A stretch of 64,000 nt of DNA from the NCBI GenBank assembly GCA_023052935.1, contig CM041293.1, positions 179,724,789 through 179,788,788 of the forward strand. The letters are read 5' to 3'. The DNA comes from Piezodorus guildinii (lineage: Eukaryota > Arthropoda > Insecta > Hemiptera > Pentatomidae). The translations under genes were made by a program, and so were the position numbers. This document shows positions 32,401 through 41,832 of this stretch, in pieces; position 1 is the first letter of the stretch; the number at the start of each line of letters is the position of its first letter. The notes beneath the pieces are model-generated. The model saw only the letters and a program-made list of their open reading frames with translations, made no database searches and was not told the DNA's origin.

Positions 32401-32616
32401 TAATGTGAATGTCAACACTGAATGACAACACTGCTACTGAGATAACCAGAGGAACCTCCAACGAAAAAAAGTACGAGAACAGAGAGTGATCTACCGTGAT
32501 TATTAATTCAAGTGCACTCATTTTTATGTTGTAAATTGTACGATAGTAACGAAATACAAGTTGTTAATTAATTAAATCCGTTTTTATTTATTTATCACCA
32601 CTCAAAGTTCATAATA
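32401..32616 (+). repeat. Gyp-C 3' LTR
   Basis: Begins TAATGTGAATGTC and ends GTTCATAATA, next to CTACT, which matches the left flank CTATT at four of five bases. Confidence 0.8.
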
Positions 32617-32621
32617 CTACT

Positions 32622-32817
32622 GAATCCTGTGATAATCTCCCTTATCCTAACTACTCAAAAGAAAAATCTGGTAAGATTGGACTTCACTATCTAATCAGTG
32701 AAATGATGACTGCTGATGTACCCCACCAAGCCTCAGACAAAGGTTCGCCACCATTTCTTAATTCAGATGATGGGACTTGTCACAAAAAAGCAAGATGCAA
32801 GCATTAGTGAAGGGGAG
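32622..32817 (+). pseudogene. Cop-B 3' end remnant
   Basis: Aligns by eye with 3480-3574 of the other copia element: TTCTTAATTCAG then GATGGGACTT, AGCAAGA and the polypurine tract GAAGGGGAGTG. No domain remains. Confidence 0.5.
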
Positions 32818-32935
32818 TGTTGATCTTAGTTATTCAGTCTGTTGGCATCTCCAGCTCTAGTATGTATAATACAGTTATGTCCTATTGTGTTATACTCAAT
32901 AAAGTGAATCAGATAAATAGTGTTATCTTTTATTC
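32818..32935 (+). repeat. Cop-B 3' LTR, internally shortened
   Basis: Starts TGTTGATCTTAG; compared with 16234-16411 it lacks about 60 bases after TGTTGA. The remainder is closely similar, ending TTTTATTCA. Confidence 0.7.
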
Positions 32936-32960
32936 AATAACATGGTGCCAGGTTAGTTGA
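32936..32960 (+). other. Gyp-E LTR end and primer-binding context (inferred)
   Basis: ATAACA followed by TGGTGCCAGG resembles an LTR end and gypsy primer-binding site. It lies 73 bases before the Gyp-E gag start, as expected if Cop-B had landed near the end of the Gyp-E 5' LTR. Confidence 0.4.
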
Positions 32961-33008
32961 ACCTAAAAAATTGTTGTTTAACAGTTTAAGTAAACAGAAA
33001 AGTTTGAA

Positions 33009-34783
33009 ATGGCAAGTATTCCTCCTACTTTAGATCTTTCAGACCCTGAGCAAGCCGGAGAAAATTGGACTATATTAAAGAAACAAAGGGATATTATTGG
33101 ATGCTGGGAGCAAGAAAGATTTGTCAGAAAAAAAGGTACATGCTGCATTAGTTTTTGTCATTACTAGGAACTGAAGGTTTAAAGCTACTGAGTAAACTAG
33201 GAGGTAGTGAATTGAATAAGGTTGAAGAAATAATTTATCTGTTAGAAAAACAATTTAAAACCACCTGTAACACAATTTATGAAAGATTTGTGTTTAACTC
33301 AATGAGTCAAAATAGTGGTGAGTCTCAAAAGTTGTTCATAGACTGTTTGAAGCAGCAAGCGAAGAAATGCGGATTTAATGAGTTGGCTGGGAAAGTGAGT
33401 TAGAGATAGAAGATGCATTGATAGGGGACAGACTGGTGGCAGGCCATAGGGAGCTGGGTCTGAGGAAACGACTACTTCTTAAGAGTGAACTGAGTTTATT
33501 GGAGGACGTGGATAGTTGTGTTGCTGATGAATTGGCCACTCGAACGCCAGTCGGCTGCCTCTACCAGTTCCACCTCCCAGACTACACCTGTTGACAGAGC
33601 CACCAAACAGATAGGACTAACAATACCAGTCCAACAGAAAATGTAAATACTGCGCTTCAATTCATGAACGAGGAGCCAAGTATTGCCAGCTTATGGTAAA
33701 ATCTGTATACATAAAATCTCCATATGCAAACTAAAAAACCACTTTGCTAGAGCCTGTTTAGCTAGAAATGTTAATTATATTTCTGAGGAAGAGTTAAGTG
33801 AGAGGTACAATGAAGAGAGCTCGAGCTCAGGTGAACCTGTATTCTGTCTGTCTTCAGAAGGGAAGAAACAGCTCTTTGCAGACCTCGAGATAAAGGTGAA
33901 AGGACGATGGAAGAAACTCAAGACTCAACTTGACTCCAAGCCAGATGCAATGTGATCGTCTCAACACACTATGCGACCTCCTGATACTTCAGACCCCAGA
34001 CTAGAGATAAGCCCATCAGAACTTAAGTTTTATGGAGGAGCTTCTGCTAAATCCTTGGGTTTGATTAATCCAATTACAAAAGTAAAAGATCAAAAGCATA
34101 AAATGCAGTTCAAAGTCATAGACACAAAAAAAAACTACACTGATAAGGGCTCAAGTTTTGTCTCAAGTTAGGTTTTCTGATTCCTAGTAAACAGTTTACA
34201 GAAATGTGAAAAATGATAGTAAATTGTATGTGTTCGAGGATGTGTTTGAGGTCTAGTTTGTTTTCCAGGAAAATATGATCTACAATAGATAAGTTGGAAC
34301 CTCCAGTAGTAGTTCCACCACAAAGAGTCCCAGTTGCCCAGACCAGTGAATTAAGAGATGAGATTTTGAGGCTGGAAAAATTGGGGTCATTGTAAAACAA
34401 ACTGAACTGACGGAGTGTGTTAGTAATGTGGATATTGTTAAGAAAGCCAAATAAACTTATGATTTGTCTTGACCCGCACTATCTTAACAAGGCACTGAAA
34501 GAAGCTTTTATCAATTGTCAACCATAGAGAAATTAGTTCCACAGTTTGATAGCACAAAGGTTTTTAGCCTGTTGGATTTGAAGGACGGGTTTTGGCAGAT
34601 AGAGTTGGCAGGGCCAGTCAGCTAACTGACCACATTCTGGCGGTGATACAGATGGATTAGGCTACTCTTCGGTATTGACACAGCACCTTCAGCGCTGAGT
34701 TCACAAAGCAATAGAAGGACTAGAGGACGTGGAAGCCATCACATATGACATAGTAGTAATTGGTAAAGAAAAAACCCTTGAAG
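33009..34783 (+). pseudogene. Gyp-E Gag, protease region and RT start
   Basis: Gag starts with ATG at 33009 (MASIPPTLDLSDPEQAGENW). It continues in shifted frames through LLGTEGLKLLSKLGG and LFIDCLKQQAKKCGF (33155-33400), then a Cys/His cluster near 33640-33760. A region near 33820-34170 corresponds to the protease and linker. RT pieces are VFSLLDLKDGFWQIELAG (34557-34610, motif A) and FGIDTAPSAL. It ends with TYDIVVIGK at about 34745-34770, where the I-type LINE is inserted. The expected continuation is found at 40276. Confidence 0.65.
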
Positions 34784-34784
34784 A

Positions 34785-34967
34785 CACAGTTCGTGTTTAT
34801 GTCTCGTGGAGTGTGGACGTCTAGTGTTTAGAGCTCCGGAGGATTAAGCACAAAGCGATAAGTGAACCTATACTATTTTTCCTCATCTCTTTCTTTCTTT
34901 TTATTAAAATATATTATGTTTAATTTAACCTAGAAGTAAGTTTTTATTTTTTTTTTGATTGGCAAAA
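34785..34967 (+). promoter_or_regulatory. I-type LINE 5' leader
   Basis: The 183 bases before ORF1 begin CACAGTTCGTG and contain GTGGAGTGTGGACGTCTAG. LINEs of this group carry an internal promoter at the start of the element; no defined promoter motif could be proven here. Confidence 0.35.
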
Positions 34968-35898
34968 ATGGAAAATTCACCCCCTTCGAGACGAAAAAAA
35001 GGCAGAATTAAAGAACAACTTTTTGAAAATAATGTTGTTCAACCAAAATCATTTGCTAAGTTCTTAATAATTAAAAGATTAGCCTTTGATGAAGAAGGGA
35101 ATGTTTTAGATTTCAAAAAGATATCACCTTTTTTGATTCATAAAAGTCTAAAAAATTTAGTTGGGGATCTCAAAATGATAAAAAGTTAAAATATGGTACC
35201 CTCTTAGTAGAAGTTTTATCAGAAAATCAAACTATAAAACTACTTAAATATGAAAACTTATTTAATAACTTTCCAGTTAAAGTCGAGCCACATGGTAGAC
35301 TCAATGTAAGTAAGGGTATTATTTGGTGCCCTGACCTTAACTATTGTTCTATTGATGAAATAAAAGAAGAACTAAAGTCCCAAAATGTAAGTGAAGTTAA
35401 AAGACTAACATATTTTAAAATAATGAGAAACGGGATAGCCACAACTATCTCCTAACCTTTAACTGTCCGACAATTCCAAATGAAATTAAAGTAGGCTTTT
35501 ATAACATTGCTACTCGTCCCTTAAATCAAACCCCACGAGGTGTTATAATTGCCTTAGGTTTGGACATACTAAAATAACATGTAAAAAAGAACCCTTATGT
35601 CGTTTTTGTGGTAACACTAAACATGAAGCTACAGAATGTAATAACCCCTTAAAGTGTTACTTTGCTCAGGCCAACATGATTCTTTTTCGAAAATTTGCCC
35701 AATTTTTTAAAAGAAAAAGAAATTAAAAATATTCAAAATCCTGAAAAAATAGCTTATGTAGCGGCTAAAAAGAAATATGAACAATTACATCCTTTAACGA
35801 CTACAATTTCATTTTCTAACATTGTAAAAAACAAACAAACCGTTAGTGTTAGTGTACAGACCGATACAGATGATTTAAATGATAAATCTATTTCGTGA
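34968..35898 (+). pseudogene. I-type LINE ORF1, broken
   Basis: ATG at 34968 opens MENSPPSRRKKGRIKEQLF and runs to a stop at 35187-35189. Later pieces lie in other frames. CCHC-like zinc knuckles are read at about 35538-35665 (RCYNCLRFGHTKITC, LCRFCGNTKHEATEC). The third frame piece 35695-35898 is Lys-rich. This is the RNA-binding ORF1. Confidence 0.7.
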
Positions 35899-36432
35899 AG
35901 CCGCTAGAAGTAAAGGCTTCATCGAGTAATACCCTCACAGTGGTAGCGGGGCAGCTAATGAAAAAGCGGTACCCCCACCATGGCTCCTCCCCACTCCCTA
36001 CCCCACCAGGCTCCTCCCCACTCCCTACCCTCACCAACCTTCCTCCTACCCTCCTACCCCTATTCCCTCTAATTCTTTTCCTCATAATTCAAAACCCTTC
36101 CTAACTCCTCTACCATTCAGCCAATATTACGGAAGCAAGTAAAATCACCTGTCAGTCTTCCGTAATTCCGACTACCTCTTCGGAAAAACAAACACCAGTT
36201 GACCCTCTCCTCGTTCATCGTCAAGAACATGGAGAGTGGACAGTTGTGAAAGATAGGCGAACAAGAAGCAGATCTAGGAATAAATCTCCTAAGAAAAGTA
36301 CCATGCTAATTGATTAAAATATAACTTTGTTTATATTACTATCGTTTAACTATCTATCTGTTTTTGATTTCTATTATAGTTTCACTTTTAATTTGATTTT
36401 TTGCTAAACCTTATTTTTATAATCTGTCCATC
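35899..36432 (+). other. ORF1 end and inter-ORF spacer
   Basis: A CT-rich stretch with tandem CTCCTCCCCACTCCCTACCC-type units at 35980-36060 codes a Pro/Ser-rich ORF1 tail in one frame (e.g. VHRQEHGEWTVVKDRRTR near 36215-36265). The spacer before ORF2 (36320-36432) is AT-rich. Confidence 0.5.
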
Positions 36433-38253
36433 ATGAATCTTCTACAATGGAATTGTAACGGTTTAAAAGCTCACTTAAAGGATTTAAAAATACTTATAAA
36501 CGAAACAGATCCGTTTTGCCAAGCTATTCAAGAGACCCACCTTAAAACTACTGATATTATCAATATTAAAAATTATGATTTATATCGAAAAGATAGTCCA
36601 AATACAAACCATAATCAACACGAAGTCTTAATTGCGGTGAAAAATAATCTTTATTCTGAACTTGTCCCAATAAACTACCCGTTACAGGCTGTAGCTGTTA
36701 AAATTCACCAAACATTCACCTTTACTTTATGTAATGTATACCTACCGCAGGACCGTACAATAAATACTCATCACTTAATAGACCTTTTTAATCAACTTCC
36801 TCAACCTGTACTTTTCATAGGTGACATGAACAGACAAAATTCTTTATGGCGCTCTCAAGAAATTAACGTACGCGGTAAAATTATTGAAAACTTTCTGGAC
36901 TTTTCGAACTTATTACTACTCAACACTTGCGAAAATACATTTCTAAGTTCAAGCTATGGAACATACTCCACAATAGATTTATCCCTCTGCTCTCCATCCT
37001 TATACAACTTAATAGAATGGACAGTTCTACCTGATCTGCACGGTAGTGATCACTTCCCACTTCGTATTAAATTTAACAACATGAAATCCGCTCATGCTCA
37101 ACCTAAGTGGATTTTAAATAGGGCAGACTGGACTATCTTCAAAACTCTTGCCTCGCCACCCTTAATACCACCAACCGAATTAAATAAAGAGATAGGATGT
37201 GAGACCATTACAAACATAATTATTGAAGCAGCCAGGGCATCCATCCCCACTACCTCGGGAACACCTAAAAGACCATTAGTCCCTTGGTTCAATGAGGATT
37301 GTAAAAAGGCCATAAAACAACGCCGAAGAGCATTAAAAAAATTCCAAAGGCACATGACGACGGAAAACATGATCGAATATAAAAAACAACGGGCAATTTG
37401 TAGAAAGTTGTTTAATTCGTGTCAACAAGAATCTTGGAAAAAGTTTTCAAGTTCTATCAACACCTCTACACCCGCGAATGAAATATGGAATAAGATCCGC
37501 GAAATTTCAAACAATAAATCTTTTTCAAACCCAACTATTTTGGACAATGGACAACTGACAGACGCCCTGTTAACTATTTCCAACATTTTTGCCGATTTCT
37601 ATGATGGAATATACAACACTATGAATGACAGTACCATATCTAATGAAAAAATAATAGACAATAAAAAACATCTTGAAACAGAATTTTACAATATTCCCTT
37701 CTCAATGTGGGAACTTAACGAAACCCTCAATAGCGTAAAAGGATCAACGCCCGGACCAGACTGGGTGCACTATGATATGATCAAAAACCTTCCGGTCGAA
37801 ACTAAAACATGGCTACTAGAATTTTATAATCATCTCTGGACTACTGGACTCCTCCCACAAGCTTGGCGCAACTCGATTGTAATTCCTATTCTGAAAACTG
37901 GAAAGGATAAAAGAGAGCCTAGTAGCTACCGCCCAATATTTCTAACCAGCTGCTTAAGTAAAATAATGGAGCGCATGGTCGGCAAACGGTTAAGTTGGCT
38001 CATAGAAACTAACAATCTGTTGCAACCTTTCCAATCTAGTTTCCGTCAGGGAAGGTGTACAGTGGATCATTTGGTTACTTTGGAAGCTGAAGCACAATAT
38101 TCCTTCATTAATTCCCAACAAATGGTTGCAATATTCTTCAACTTAAAACAAGCATTTGATAGCATCGACCATAAAATAATTCTCAAGAAACTGTCGTCCA
38201 TAGGAATTAAGGGTCCTGTATTTTCCTACATCAAAGAATTCCTTTCAAATTGA
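36433..38253 (+). pseudogene. I-type LINE ORF2: endonuclease and RT, first part
   Basis: ATG at 36433. The endonuclease has LLQWNCNGLKAH (Asn), QETHL (Glu), FIGDMNRQNSLW (Asp/Asn), YSTIDLSLC and LHGSDHFPL (Asp-His), so all main catalytic positions are present. The RT begins with GSTPGPDWVHYDMIKNLP and SYRPIFLTSCLSKIMERM (about 37921-37975). Motif A reads IFFNLKQAFDSIDHK: the catalytic Asp is Asn (AAC, about 38140). The frame stops at TGA, 38251-38253, where related proteins have Trp. Length 606 codons. The Asn and the stop both argue for an inactive copy. Confidence 0.85.
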
Positions 38254-39780
38254 CAATTCAGAGTAAGAATAGGCTGTAAACAATCTGGAAACCGTAAGCA
38301 GAACATCGGGGTCCCTCAGGGCTGCGTCCTTAGCCCGATATTGTTCTGCCTAGCAATAAACGATCTGGGACTGAACCTACCGAGAGGTGTCAAACCGTTA
38401 TTGTTTGCAGATGACCTAGCCATAATTTATAGATCTGGAAGCATCGACGATATCAAATGCAAATTACAGGATGCCATCAACAGATGATACCAGTGGTCAC
38501 TATCCGTAGGCCTTCAATTCTCTGCCGAAAAATCTAATTGTCTTCATTTTTCCTGCAAAAGAAATACCCAACCCTCTCCCGATTCCGTCAGGGGAACTCT
38601 CTTATACCATATACCAATACACATAGGTTTCTGGGCTTAACATTTGATCGGAGACTAACCTGGCAACCACATATATTTTCTTTAAAAACAGTTACCACTA
38701 AACGGTTAATAATACTTAGATATCTAAGTGGTACGTCCTGGGGATCTGATAGAACAACCCTATTAAAGTTATACTGTTCTTTCATATGCTCGAAATTAGA
38801 TTATGGTAGCTTTGTCTATGGTTCCGCTCGACTTTTAATTTAAATAAAATTGATGCCGTACACCATGCTGGGATACGTATAGCAACAGGGGCGTTTCGAA
38901 CCAGTCCTATTCTTAGTCTATGCTCAGAAGCGGGAATACCTCCTCTTTTGTTCAGAAGGAAAAAACTTGCAAATAAAGCTACTGCTCTATCCAGACCACC
39001 CAACCTATAGATACATTTACAAACCCGAATTCACAAGAGTCTTTGGAAGTAAACCAAACGCGACACTTCCTTTAGCCGAAAGAATCAAATTTGTTATTTC
39101 AACCCTCGAAAAAACACCTCTCTAAAGACAGGACGTTTCAACTCCTCCATGGACTCTTTCGCCTCCTAACATAATTCTCCGCTAAACCCGATAGCAAATA
39201 CATCTCCTCATTTTACATCATATCTAAAAATGTTGGAAAATTCTAACAAATCGTCTGGGTGCCCAGTCATATGGGGATAAAGGGAAACGAGCTCGCGGAC
39301 AAAGCTGCAAAACAGGCACTTGCCCTCCCGGGTTGCGGCGCTGCGATATTGACACCACAGAAAGCAATCCTCCCATTAAAAAGAGATCTTTTAGATGCGT
39401 GGCAGGCCATGTGGGATGAAAGTTCACCTAGTAAATTAAAAACCATCAAAAAATCTGTAAAATCCTGGGCCACATCAAGTCGACCAAATCGAAGGAAGGA
39501 AGTCGTACTAACCCGACTCAGAATAGGACATACGAACCTTACCCACATACATAACATGACGAAATCCCCTCCGAGATGTCAATAGTGCAATAGCCTTTTA
39601 ACCGTATAGCATCTCTTTCAGGAATGTTCCTTCTACACTTCGAGACTAGCCTGATTAGGCCTCCCGAGCAACATAACCGAGGCTCTCGGTAACAATGAAG
39701 ACACGATTAAATCCGTCATCTCGTTTTTAAAGGAAAACAACATTCTCACAAAAATTTAAAATCATTCTCTAGAAATAGTA
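38254..39780 (+). pseudogene. I-type LINE ORF2: RT end and RNase H, broken
   Basis: After the stop, the same frame reads NIGVPQGCVLSPILFCLAIN and LLFADDLAIIY (FADD, about 38400-38432), then TGA near 38485. Further pieces in other frames hold FLGLTFDRRLTWQPHIF (38620-38680) and SKLDYGSFVYGS. An RNase H segment follows: IVWVPSHMGIKGNELADKAAKQ near 39245-39310. The last part has RLRIGHTNLTH and a Cys/His cluster near 39560-39620, matching the C-terminal knuckle of I-type ORF2. Confidence 0.75.
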
Positions 39781-40022
39781 TTCCTCTCAATATTACTATA
39801 TTCGCAAATCCCATTTCGTTTTAATAGATTTTGATATTTCGATTAACAAAGAAAACAAAAAGATTAAAGGGGGAAAAAAAAATGTGTAAAAATGTGTATT
39901 TATATGTATATGTATGCGTGTGTTTATATGTATGTGTGTACCTGTATGTCTATATGTGAAAATATGTATATAAGTGTATGTGTATATGTGCGTATGTATG
40001 TAGATGTGTGTGTATATATCTG

Positions 40023-40066
<44 letters not shown>

Positions 40067-40275
40067 ATGTATATATGTATGTGGTGTATATCTTTATATG
40101 TACGTGTGTATATATGTATGTATGTATGTGTGTGTGTATATGTATATGTCTGTATGTGTGTATATGTAAGTACATGTGTGTATTTATTGAAAATATTTAA
40201 AATAGGAAACAAAAAAATAGAAAACAGGGCACTGATGACCTTAGGGCTTTGTGCCTTTAAGCCCTAATCAACAAC
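39781..40275 (+). repeat. I-type LINE 3' UTR with TG-rich microsatellite
   Basis: A TRTG-type low-complexity tract runs about 39885-40185, with a perfect (TG)n at about 40024-40058. The final part (GGGCTTTGTGCCTTTAAGCC then CTAATCAACAACAA) is a CAA-type tail. Frames read from the tract are compositional artefacts. Confidence 0.8.
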
Positions 40276-41434
40276 AACCCTTGAAGAGGCTCGGACAGAA
40301 CATGATAAGAGATTGCGAGCACTTCTAACTTGGGCAAGGGAGCGAAATTTCAAATTCAATAAACAAAAATGACCTTACGGATGACAGAATAAAGGAGGTG
40401 CAAGAGGAATCTACTGGCCTGGTATGGTGGATCACATTAAGAGTGATACACAGAAATGTGAGATCTGCAAAAGACGAGCTCCAGCTAGGCCCAAGGAAAC
40501 GCTCCAACCACATCCTACACCAGACAGACAACAGCAATACGTTGGGATAGATTTTTTCCAGTTGGGTATAGATAACTATATAATTATCACCGACTATTAC
40601 TCTTCTTTTTTCGAACTAAGAAGAGTTCATACGAGTGGATCTAAGGTCCTCATATCATTTTGTAAAGATGTTTTCGTAAGATACAGAATACCGGACAAGG
40701 TAGTTGGTGACTAATGTGAATGGCAACACTGCTGTTGAGATAACCCGAGGGAACCTCCAATGAGAAATAACGTGATTATTAATTCAAGTACACTCATGTT
40801 TCATGCTGTATATTGTACGCTAGTAACAAAATACAAATTGTTATTTAAATCCTTTTTATCTTATTCATCCCCACTCAAAATACATAATAGTGACAGTGGC
40901 AGTCCACTCATCAGTAGAGAATTAGTACCAGGATTTTGCTAAACAGTTGAAGTTTGAGACCAGTCCTTCACCATATAACCATCCGGCTAATGGTAAAGCT
41001 GAATCAGCTGTCAAAATAGCAAAAACCTTCTTAAGAAGGTGAAAGAAGAAAAGAGAGACATAGAGTTAGTGTTGCTAGAATGGAGGAATATCCCATTGCA
41101 AGGAATATTGGAATATAGTCTATGCAAGTCCTGCACAACTTCTTTTCAGTAGAATGACGAAGACGCTCCTACCACCCACATTAAACAAATTGCAGCCACA
41201 AGTACAATCTGATGTGTCTCACTGACTTCAAGCAAAGAAGGAAGCCTACAAAAAGATATTTGATCGTGGAGCTCAGGAACAGCCGAAACTCTCCTTGGGG
41301 CAAGAAGTTCTAAGCCCTGATGATAGGAGGTGTCCCTGGAGTTGAGGCCAAGTGATCAGACAAGGGATCTTGTCCATGTCGACGTATGTATCTACAGGCA
41401 AAATTGAGGGTTCATAAGAGTTTGAGAAGGGAGA
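40276..41434 (+). pseudogene. Gyp-E Pol: RT rest and integrase
   Basis: Resumes after the LINE with TLEEARTEHDKRLRALL, the natural continuation of the RT broken at 34783. After a deletion near 40375 it continues into the integrase. IYWPGMVDHIKSDTQKCEIC carries the cysteine half of the HHCC finger. YVGIDFFQLG holds the first Asp and IPDKVVGD the second, at which point a solo LTR is inserted (40712). Downstream, SPYNHPANGKAESAVKIAKT holds the Glu block (40965-41020). The frame then decays. The polypurine tract GAGAAGGGAGA (41424-41434) ends it. Confidence 0.75.
40707..40894 (+). mobile_element. Solo LTR of the Gyp-C family, 5-bp duplication
   Basis: The LTR is 40712-40889, beginning TAATGTGAATGGC and ending TACATAATA, flanked by GTGAC at 40707-40711 and 40890-40894. 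It matches the Gyp-C LTRs apart from about 30 missing bases after GGAACCTCCAATGA. No internal region is present, so it arose by recombination between LTRs. Removing it restores a continuous integrase reading (VVGD then SGSPL). Confidence 0.9.
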
Positions 41435-41525
41435 TGTTGATAAAATATGTAATTGATTTCATGTAATCATATGTCAGAAGGTGTAATCGATTGTGACCTA
41501 ACCTTAACCTAGCTTTTTCCTAGTC
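41435..41525 (+). repeat. Gyp-E 3' LTR, truncated
   Basis: Begins TGTTGATAAAATATG like 11467 and stays alignable up to CCTAGCTTTT. After that the two copies diverge, so the 3' LTR is cut near 41520. Confidence 0.7.
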
Positions 41526-41735
41526 AATAAATGTTTCACTCCCTAAAACGAGGCTTCTTAGGCAAAAGAGAAGTGTTCATGAAGGTCAAGAAGAAAGTAT
41601 ATAAAAACACATTCATACCTATAATGACCTATGCAAGTGAATCCATTACCTCAAAGCACCAAAGCCAACTTCAAGTAATGGAAATGCGGTTCCTGAGGAA
41701 AAAAAAAGGGAAAAACAAAGAGGGTTAGAATGACA
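41526..41735 (+). pseudogene. LINE-N reverse transcriptase, 3' portion
   Basis: Reads LKRGFLGKREVFMKVKKKVY, then TFIPIMTYASESITSK and QVMEMRFLRKK. This is the post-palm region of the same kind of non-LTR RT seen at 10.28-11.46 kb. It directly follows the truncated Gyp-E LTR. The middle of the RT is missing on both sides, so a deletion accompanied or followed the insertion. Confidence 0.55.
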
Positions 41736-41832
41736 AGGCTTCTCGGCAGTAAGACCTATTATATGTTTTTTTTAAATACTGTGGTGTAAAGAATTTATAT
41801 TTACAGTTAGGGCAGCAAGGAGGCTCTTTTCC
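41736..41832 (-). pseudogene. Decayed extra finger beyond the stop
   Basis: Reading on past the TAA at 41833-41835 in the same frame gives GKEPPCCPNCKYKFFTPQYL, a recognisable C2H2 finger start that follows the HLTVHH of the previous finger. It ends in a stop before its histidines. The stop thus cuts an ancestral longer finger array. Confidence 0.6.

Larger units (their letters stand above)
21597..32621 (+). mobile_element. Gyp-C: gypsy element, hosts Gyp-D
   Basis: LTRs at 21602-21813 and 32401-32616 share TAATGTGAAT, GAGATAACC, GTGATTATTAATTCAAGTGC and end CACTCAAAGT(A/T)CAT(A/G)ATA. The boundaries were set by comparison with the solo LTR at 40712-40889. Flanks are CTATT (21597-21601) and CTACT (32617-32621), one mismatch, a plausible 5-bp target duplication. 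The polypurine tract is GAAGGGGAAGAG (32388-32399). Internal genes are gag (21926-22352, continuing 29252 on), a zinc knuckle, and a heavily decayed pol. Gyp-D is inserted in gag. Confidence 0.8.
16234..32935 (+). mobile_element. Cop-B: copia retrotransposon, itself invaded
   Basis: The 5' LTR is 16234-16411 (TGTTGAAG...TTCA) and the 3' LTR is 32818-32935. They share CTTAGTTATTCAG, CATCTCCAGCTCTAGTATGT-type sequence, and an end with AATAAAGTGAATCAGATAAATAGTG. The 3' copy lacks about 60 bases near its start. Gag lies at 16509 onward. An R1-type LINE and Gyp-C occupy most of the interior, and almost all of the copia pol is missing. A short 3' remnant (32622-32817) ends with the polypurine tract GAAGGGGAGTG. 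No clean target duplication was found around the LTRs, so a rearranged origin cannot be excluded. Confidence 0.6.
34773..40287 (+). mobile_element. I-type LINE, full length, 12-bp duplication
   Basis: The body is 34785-40275, about 5.5 kb, flanked by AACCCTTGAAGA at 34773-34784 and 40276-40287. It has a 5' leader, ORF1 with zinc knuckles, ORF2 with endonuclease and RT, an RNase H segment, a long TG-rich 3' untranslated region, and a CAACAAC-type tail. RNase H within ORF2 points to the I clade. The host is the RT of Gyp-E, which resumes right after 40276. Both ORFs carry stops and shifts. Confidence 0.85.

Noticed and set aside
39985..40160. Possible CRISPR-like or satellite array
   Set aside because: Simple-sequence repeat without spacers; the host is an insect nuclear genome.
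39796..40267. Several long Cys/Tyr/Val- or His/Thr-rich open frames on both strands
   Set aside because: They are translations of a TG-rich microsatellite and have no coding signal.
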